A stretch of 11,611 bases of DNA from an uncultured Collinsella sp. Lineage in GTDB: Bacteria; Actinomycetota; Coriobacteriia; Coriobacteriales; Coriobacteriaceae. The first letter of the stretch is position 1; each line of letters begins with the position of its first letter. Location of the stretch: NCBI GenBank assembly GCA_900543945.1, contig UQTN01000064.1:1-11611 (forward strand), written 5' to 3'. Made by a program: the position numbers and the translations under genes. The notes below the pieces were generated by a model. That model was not told the DNA's origin. It was given only the letters and a program-made list of their open reading frames with translations, and did no database searches. This document shows positions 4,769 to 11,611 of this stretch, one piece after another.

Positions 4769-6609
4769 TGACCGATCTTGCATCCACCACACCACAATCG
4801 CTCGGTCGCGATCCCATGGTCGGCCTGCGCCTGACGCGTGTCGACGGGTTTGAGCCGGCCATTGCGCTCGGTCAGGACGAACTGCCTGCCTATCTGCGTC
4901 GTTTTACGATGCTGTTTGCCGACGATGCCACCATGCGCCGTGGCGGCATCGGCCGCGTAACGCGCGCCGTCAACGCCCAAGGCGAGGCCGTGGCGCTCAA
5001 GCAGCTCATCTTGCCGACGCGCGATGAGTTTGACGACGATGCAACTCACGAGGCACTGGTCGCCAAGTTCAAGGCGGCGTTTCGCGAGGAATATGAATGC
5101 CATCGCGCCCTTTCGGGCCTTAAGGGCTTTCCCCGCCTCTATGGCTGGGGCGAGGTCGACGGTGTGCCTGCAATTGTCATGGAATGGGTCGAGGGCGAGA
5201 CGCTCGCCCGCTTGCGCTCGCGCTTTGCCGTGGACGATGCCGGCCGCCTATCGCCGCTTGTGGCGGCGCGCTTGGGGCGCGACCTGTTCGACCTGCTCTG
5301 CCGCATGAGCCTGGTGGGGGAGGGCTTTGTCCATCGCGATATCTCGCCCGCTAATATTATGGTGCGTACGGCGCGCCTGCCGCTTGACCGGCAGCTTGCC
5401 GAGGGCACCTTTGACCTGTGCCTGATCGACTTTGGCTCATCGCTGGCGCTCGAGCCTGCATCGGCCGTGGCCGGTGCCGGCGGCAAGGCATCCTTTACCG
5501 AGCGCTATGCCACGCTGCGCCGCGCGACGGTGGCCTACGCTCCGCCCGAGATGCTCACCGACGATATTCCCGACCTGCGCGCTTTGCGTATGTCGCCGGC
5601 GATTGACGTCTATGCCGCGGCAAGCACGGTTTACGAGCTCATTGCCGGCGCCGCGCCATACGAAGCCGCGCCGAGCACTTCGGGCACCTCGGGTTCGCGC
5701 AAAAAGACGCGCGACATCGCCAGCCCCTACCGTCTCAAGATGGACACGCTGCCCGACTATCCCATTGGTGCCCATGCGCCCGGTTGCGATTTGACTCAGC
5801 TGCTTCGTCGTGAGCCCGATGTGGCGCTCGCTGCGGCCGAGCAGGCCCAGCAGCTGGGGCTTGAGCCGGATTCCGAGGAGCTACGCGATGCGCTGGCGTT
5901 TGTCGATGCCCAGCTGTTCAACGTGGTGATGGCCTGTCTGTCCAGCCATCAAAAAGATCGTCCCGAGCCGGCGGCGGTCGAGGCGGCGCTCTCGGCGTTT
6001 TGTGAACACTATGCGCAAAATGTCGGTCGTTCGCTCCGCGGCGAGCCGCTCACGCCGTGCCCCATGGATGCGTCTGGCCGCGCGGTTCGTCGCGCGCTGA
6101 TGGTCGGCGCGACGGTCGTCTGTGGCGTGGTTTGGGCTGTGGTCGTGGTTTCGGCCGCGCTGCTGGCGTCGGGCGCTCGCGTGACGGCGACTTTGGGATC
6201 GCTCATGTGGTCTGGGTCGCTACCGGGTATTATTGCCGCACTGGCGTTGGCGCTGCCGGGCATAGCCGGCGTTGCCGCGGGGGCACTTGCGCGTGATCGG
6301 CGCTCGGGGTTCCTGCAGGGTGTGCTTGCGCTTTCTGCCTGCGAGGTTCCGGTGCTGGTTGTGGCTGCATGTAGCGTATTTTTCCAACGCGCCGTGATGG
6401 GCGGCCTTGTTGCCGCTCTGGTTGCAACCTATACGCTTACGTGGTTTTTGCTTGCGATGGGCTTTGCCTTTGAACTTCCCGTTTCGGCACCGCGACGCAC
6501 AAAAGCCCAGATGGCGACTCCGCTTGCCGGTGGAGCCGCAGTTGCCCGTACTTTTGGCGGACCTGTCGAAGTACCGTCCGATTCTATTTCTACGACCAAG
6601 GAGGCCTAG
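4765..6609 (+). CDS. Serine/threonine-protein kinase-like protein with C-terminal transmembrane region
   Basis: A protein of 614 residues; start ATG at 4765 (a second ATG follows at 4768) overlapping the previous stop. Kinase motifs are complete: glycine-rich loop GGIGRV (60-65), VALK Lys79, alpha-C glutamate among EEYE (108-111), catalytic HRDISPAN (Asp192, Asn197), IDFG (Asp222), APPE (259-262), the alpha-F Asp281 (DVYA) and a late RPEP Arg399. An active Hanks-type kinase is therefore likely. A low-complexity insert (about 302-325) and an Ala/Glu-rich stretch (about 345-385) lengthen the C-lobe. Residues about 443-571 hold four hydrophobic helices, followed by a 43-residue cytoplasmic-looking tail rich in Thr/Ser. 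There are no PASTA repeats, unlike PknB/Stk kinases. No strong ribosome site is seen, so translation is probably coupled. An FHA protein follows, a typical phosphothreonine reader partner. Confidence 0.9.
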   Translation: MMTDLASTTPQSLGRDPMVGLRLTRVDGFEPAIALGQDELPAYLRRFTMLFADDATMRRGGIGRVTRAVNAQGEAVALKQLILPTRDEFDDDATHEALVAKFKAAFREEYECHRALSGLKGFPRLYGWGEVDGVPAIVMEWVEGETLARLRSRFAVDDAGRLSPLVAARLGRDLFDLLCRMSLVGEGFVHRDISPANIMVRTARLPLDRQLAEGTFDLCLIDFGSSLALEPASAVAGAGGKASFTERYATLRRATVAYAPPEMLTDDIPDLRALRMSPAIDVYAAASTVYELIAGAAPYEAAPSTSGTSGSRKKTRDIASPYRLKMDTLPDYPIGAHAPGCDLTQLLRREPDVALAAAEQAQQLGLEPDSEELRDALAFVDAQLFNVVMACLSSHQKDRPEPAAVEAALSAFCEHYAQNVGRSLRGEPLTPCPMDASGRAVRRALMVGATVVCGVVWAVVVVSAALLASGARVTATLGSLMWSGSLPGIIAALALALPGIAGVAAGALARDRRSGFLQGVLALSACEVPVLVVAACSVFFQRAVMGGLVAALVATYTLTWFLLAMGFAFELPVSAPRRTKAQMATPLAGGAAVARTFGGPVEVPSDSISTTKEA

Positions 6610-6612
6610 GTC

Positions 6613-7551
6613 ATGGCATCTCAAGTTGAGCTCACCCCATGCGGGGCCATGTTTGACATCTTTAAGCGCGCGGCGCATCTGAGCCATATCGAGCTGTGCG
6701 GCTTGGTGCTTTCGTCCCGTCCGCTCGCCGACGGCCGCAGCCCGCAGAGCCGAGCCGCCGATCGCTCTTGGGTTTCCCGCTTTATCGTTCGCGCGCCGGT
6801 CGGCACGCTTCAGCAGCGCTACTTTGCCGAATACGGTACCTCGGCTGCGCGTATTATGTCGCAACTGGCCCTGCGCCAGCGCAATCCCATGGACTCCACG
6901 GCTGTGATCAATATGGTGTGCGGCCCTGCAGGTGAACCGATGGTACGCGCGCTCGAAGAGTGCCACCAGGACACGAATCTCTATCGCAACGCGCTCGATC
7001 GCCTGTCCCAGGCGGCGGAACTCATGCCCGCCGAGCGCGCCGAGGCCGTGCTGGTGCTGTTTGTCGCCGTCGGTTGTTCGGCGGATGTGCGGTCCTCGGT
7101 GAACTATGCCATCGACTACGCGCACGCGACCTGTGGCGGAGGCACATCCACGCCGCGTTCTCTTGGCATGTCGATGACCGCGGGCGAACGCGAACCCGCC
7201 CCGGCGCACCCCTTGGGCTTGCTGCGCGTACAAAACAGTTTTGTCGTGAGCGCCCCGCGCTGGATTCAGCCGAGCGAGCAGGGTGTTGAGATTGGCGCGC
7301 TGGCCACTGGTGAGGGCGATATTACCGACGTCGGCGACGATGTCTCGGCCCGCCATGCCCATATCTGGTGCGATGCTCAAAATATCTGGCACGTCGAGGA
7401 CTTGTCGTCCACCAACGGAACCGTGGTGGTAAACGGGGCCACGCGCGTCTGCATTCAGGTCGAGCCCGGCCGTTCCGCCCAACTCAATCCCGGCGACGAG
7501 CTCAAGCTCGGCGAATCCACTACCTACGCCATCCTCTTCGGTGCCCTCTAG
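6613..7551 (+). CDS. FHA-domain protein
   Basis: A protein of 312 residues; the ATG lies 8 nt after AAGGAGG (6598-6604), a site embedded in the last codons of the kinase gene, 3 bp from its stop. The C-terminal third (about 215-310) is a forkhead-associated domain: VEIGAL (225-230), DVSARHAHIW (243-252) with the conserved Arg247/His248, DLSSTNGTVVVNG (263-275) with Asn268-Gly269, and LNPGDELKLGESTTYAIL (291-308). FHA domains bind phosphothreonine peptides. The N-terminal 200 residues are mostly helical and lack a recognised domain or membrane segment, so the protein is probably cytoplasmic. As the last gene of the unit it likely recognises the autophosphorylated kinase or its substrates; the Thr-rich kinase tail is a plausible target, by inference only. 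Confidence 0.92.
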   Translation: MASQVELTPCGAMFDIFKRAAHLSHIELCGLVLSSRPLADGRSPQSRAADRSWVSRFIVRAPVGTLQQRYFAEYGTSAARIMSQLALRQRNPMDSTAVINMVCGPAGEPMVRALEECHQDTNLYRNALDRLSQAAELMPAERAEAVLVLFVAVGCSADVRSSVNYAIDYAHATCGGGTSTPRSLGMSMTAGEREPAPAHPLGLLRVQNSFVVSAPRWIQPSEQGVEIGALATGEGDITDVGDDVSARHAHIWCDAQNIWHVEDLSSTNGTVVVNGATRVCIQVEPGRSAQLNPGDELKLGESTTYAILFGAL

Positions 7552-7562
7552 CCAGTCCCGCC

Positions 7563-7595
7563 AAATGGTCCCTCCGTCCCCAAGGGACCATTTTT
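7563..7595 (+). terminator. Rho-independent terminator of the kinase-FHA unit
   Basis: AAATGGTCCCT (7563-7573) pairs with AGGGACCATTT (7583-7593) around a 9-nt loop, with the T-run at 7591-7595. It lies 12 bp after the FHA gene stop. The arms overlap alternative hairpins further downstream (see 7580-7616). Confidence 0.9.
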
Positions 7596-7616
7596 GCCCT
7601 TGGCAGTCACCCAAGG
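7580..7616 (+). repeat. Overlapping alternative hairpin arms after the terminator
   Basis: CCAAGGG (7580-7586) can pair with CCCTTGG (7597-7603), which competes with the terminator stem. CCTTGG (7598-7603) can also pair with CCAAGG (7611-7616). Only one arrangement can form at a time. This may be incidental, or a means of modulating readthrough into the nifJ region. Confidence 0.45.
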
Positions 7617-7667
7617 TAAACCTTTACCGCCCGCCTATATTTGCCGAAATTACACTTGAAGGCGGGG

Positions 7668-7673
7668 TACAAT
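7668..7673 (+). promoter_or_regulatory. Candidate -10 element of the nifJ promoter
   Basis: TACAAT lies directly ahead of the GC-rich leader, with no good -35 hexamer 16-18 bp upstream. An inverted pair CCCGCC (7630-7635) and GGCGGG (7661-7666) brackets the -35 region and may be an operator. If used, transcription starts near 7680, giving a leader of about 275 nt. Confidence 0.4.
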
Positions 7674-7954
7674 AAACCCGCATGCGGATTTCCGTTGCGG
7701 GCGCTTCCCATCGCCGGGGCGTGCCCGGGAGCATCCGGCATGCGGCCTTTGCGGCGCTCGGTCATGTGCAAGACGGGCGGTCGGGTCTGTGGGGCGCGTC
7801 AGTTGCCCCTCGCCTCGGCATGTCTTCTCTCCACGCCACGTACCTGCTGCTGAGCCTGCCTGCCAGATGATTGGAAGCAACAGCGTAAATCCCATCACGC
7901 CAACATCCCGGCGATCGCCGGGGCCTGTATACCTATATGAGAGGAGAGGGGTAT
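7674..7954 (+). other. Long structured leader upstream of nifJ, no convincing gene
   Basis: Part of the 403-bp gap between the FHA gene and nifJ. No reading frame here has a ribosome site or credible protein. Instead there are stems: CCCGC (7677-7681) with GCGGG (7697-7701); alternatively GCATGCGGAT (7680-7689) with ATCC-G-GCATGC (7733-7743, one bulged G), with a smaller inner stem (7703-7709 with 7727-7732); GGGGC (7791-7795) with GCCCC (7805-7809); the palindrome at 7907-7922; and the start-codon hairpin at 7925-7958. It may be a cis-regulatory leader or a small RNA. I do not recognise a known riboswitch, 6S, SRP or tmRNA consensus. Confidence 0.45.
7907..7922. repeat. 16-bp perfect palindrome before nifJ
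   Basis: CCCGGCGATCGCCGGG is fully symmetric. As RNA it forms a 6-bp stem with a GAUC tetraloop; as DNA it could be a dimer-binding operator. It ends 33 bp before the nifJ start codon and immediately precedes the hairpin containing the ribosome site. Confidence 0.6.

Positions 7955-7958
<4 letters not shown>
7925..7958 (+). promoter_or_regulatory. Hairpin enclosing the nifJ ribosome site and start codon
   Basis: Bases 7925-7933 pair with 7950-7958 (core TATACC with GGTATA, plus two G-U pairs and a closing C-G). The loop of 16 nt carries the AGGAG ribosome site (7942-7946) and the ATG at 7955-7957 is in the 3' arm. This could dampen or tune translation initiation. It is seen by pairing only, and its stability is uncertain. 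Confidence 0.4.
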
Positions 7959-11494
<3,536 letters not shown>

Positions 11495-11502
11495 GTCTCC
11501 CA

Positions 11503-11611
11503 CCGCAGGATCTGAGGGCTGACCTTCGCGGACGTCCTCGGACATGAAAGAACCCCCGCTGCGCACTACGTGCGGTGGGGGTTCTTTCGTCCTGCGGAGT
11601 GTCCGCGAAGG
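11503..11611. repeat. Interleaved inverted repeats around the nifJ terminator
   Basis: CCGCAGGA (11503-11510) is complementary to TCCTGCGG (11590-11597), and CCTTCGCGGAC (11523-11533) to GTCCGCGAAGG (11601-11611). The pairs are interleaved (A, B, terminator, A', B') rather than nested, so both cannot form in a simple stem. The second arm ends exactly at the window edge, so the repeat may continue. Confidence 0.6.
11546..11588. terminator. Strong intrinsic terminator after nifJ, potentially bidirectional
   Basis: GAAAGAACCCCC (11546-11557) pairs with GGGGGTTCTTTC (11577-11588), capped by an inner stem CGCAC (11562-11566) with GTGCG (11570-11574) and a TAC loop. The T-rich 3' arm serves the plus strand and the A-rich 5' arm would give a T-rich arm on the minus strand. 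It may therefore also end a convergent gene beyond the window. Confidence 0.85.

Noticed and set aside
6220..7614. A 464-residue minus-strand frame opposite the kinase end and FHA gene
   Set aside because: It overlaps two well-supported genes and the terminator, with low-complexity composition and no recognisable domain.
7641..7870. Small plus-strand frames in the nifJ leader
   Set aside because: No ribosome sites and no protein-like composition; the stretch is better explained as structured RNA.

Overview
The window is GC-rich bacterial chromosome with strongly G/C-ending codons in its housekeeping genes. The gene set (tail of dnaX, ybaB, recR and a single-chain pyruvate:ferredoxin oxidoreductase) and the style of the proteins point to an anaerobic gut actinobacterium of the Coriobacteriia, most likely Collinsella or a close relative. 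That assignment is inference from protein style and context; no database was consulted.

Layout: (1) 1-476, 3' end of dnaX (DNA polymerase III gamma/tau), whose Pro/Ala-rich tail carries three APW motifs. (2) 498-2568, a more A/T-rich block holding a small single-pass membrane protein gene on the minus strand and a divergent gene for an AAA+ ATPase with a winged-helix region and a PD-(D/E)XK-like C-terminus. The 190-bp divergent spacer has unusual repeats. This block lies between dnaX and its usual partners ybaB-recR, so it looks like an insertion. (3) 2689-3619, ybaB and recR. (4) 3863-7551, a tight three-gene unit: a secreted or membrane-anchored protein with a long Ser/Gly linker, a Ser/Thr-protein kinase-like protein with about four C-terminal transmembrane helices, and an FHA-domain protein. 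It is preceded by two near-identical palindromes 73 bp apart and a terminator-like hairpin just upstream of the ribosome binding site, and it ends in a strong intrinsic terminator. (5) 7955-11494, nifJ (pyruvate:ferredoxin/flavodoxin oxidoreductase) behind a structured leader of about 280 nt, followed by a strong terminator at the window end.

How the genes fit together: dnaX-ybaB-recR is the classic replication/recombination-repair cluster. The secreted protein, kinase and FHA protein look like one phosphosignalling module (possible outer sensor or ligand, membrane kinase, phosphothreonine reader); the substrate is unknown and no PP2C phosphatase gene is visible here. nifJ is central anaerobic metabolism (pyruvate to acetyl-CoA, CO2 and reduced ferredoxin) and seems independently transcribed. 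The candidates for something undescribed are the kinase/FHA/secreted module with its control region, the ATPase/membrane-protein pair inserted after dnaX, and the nifJ leader.
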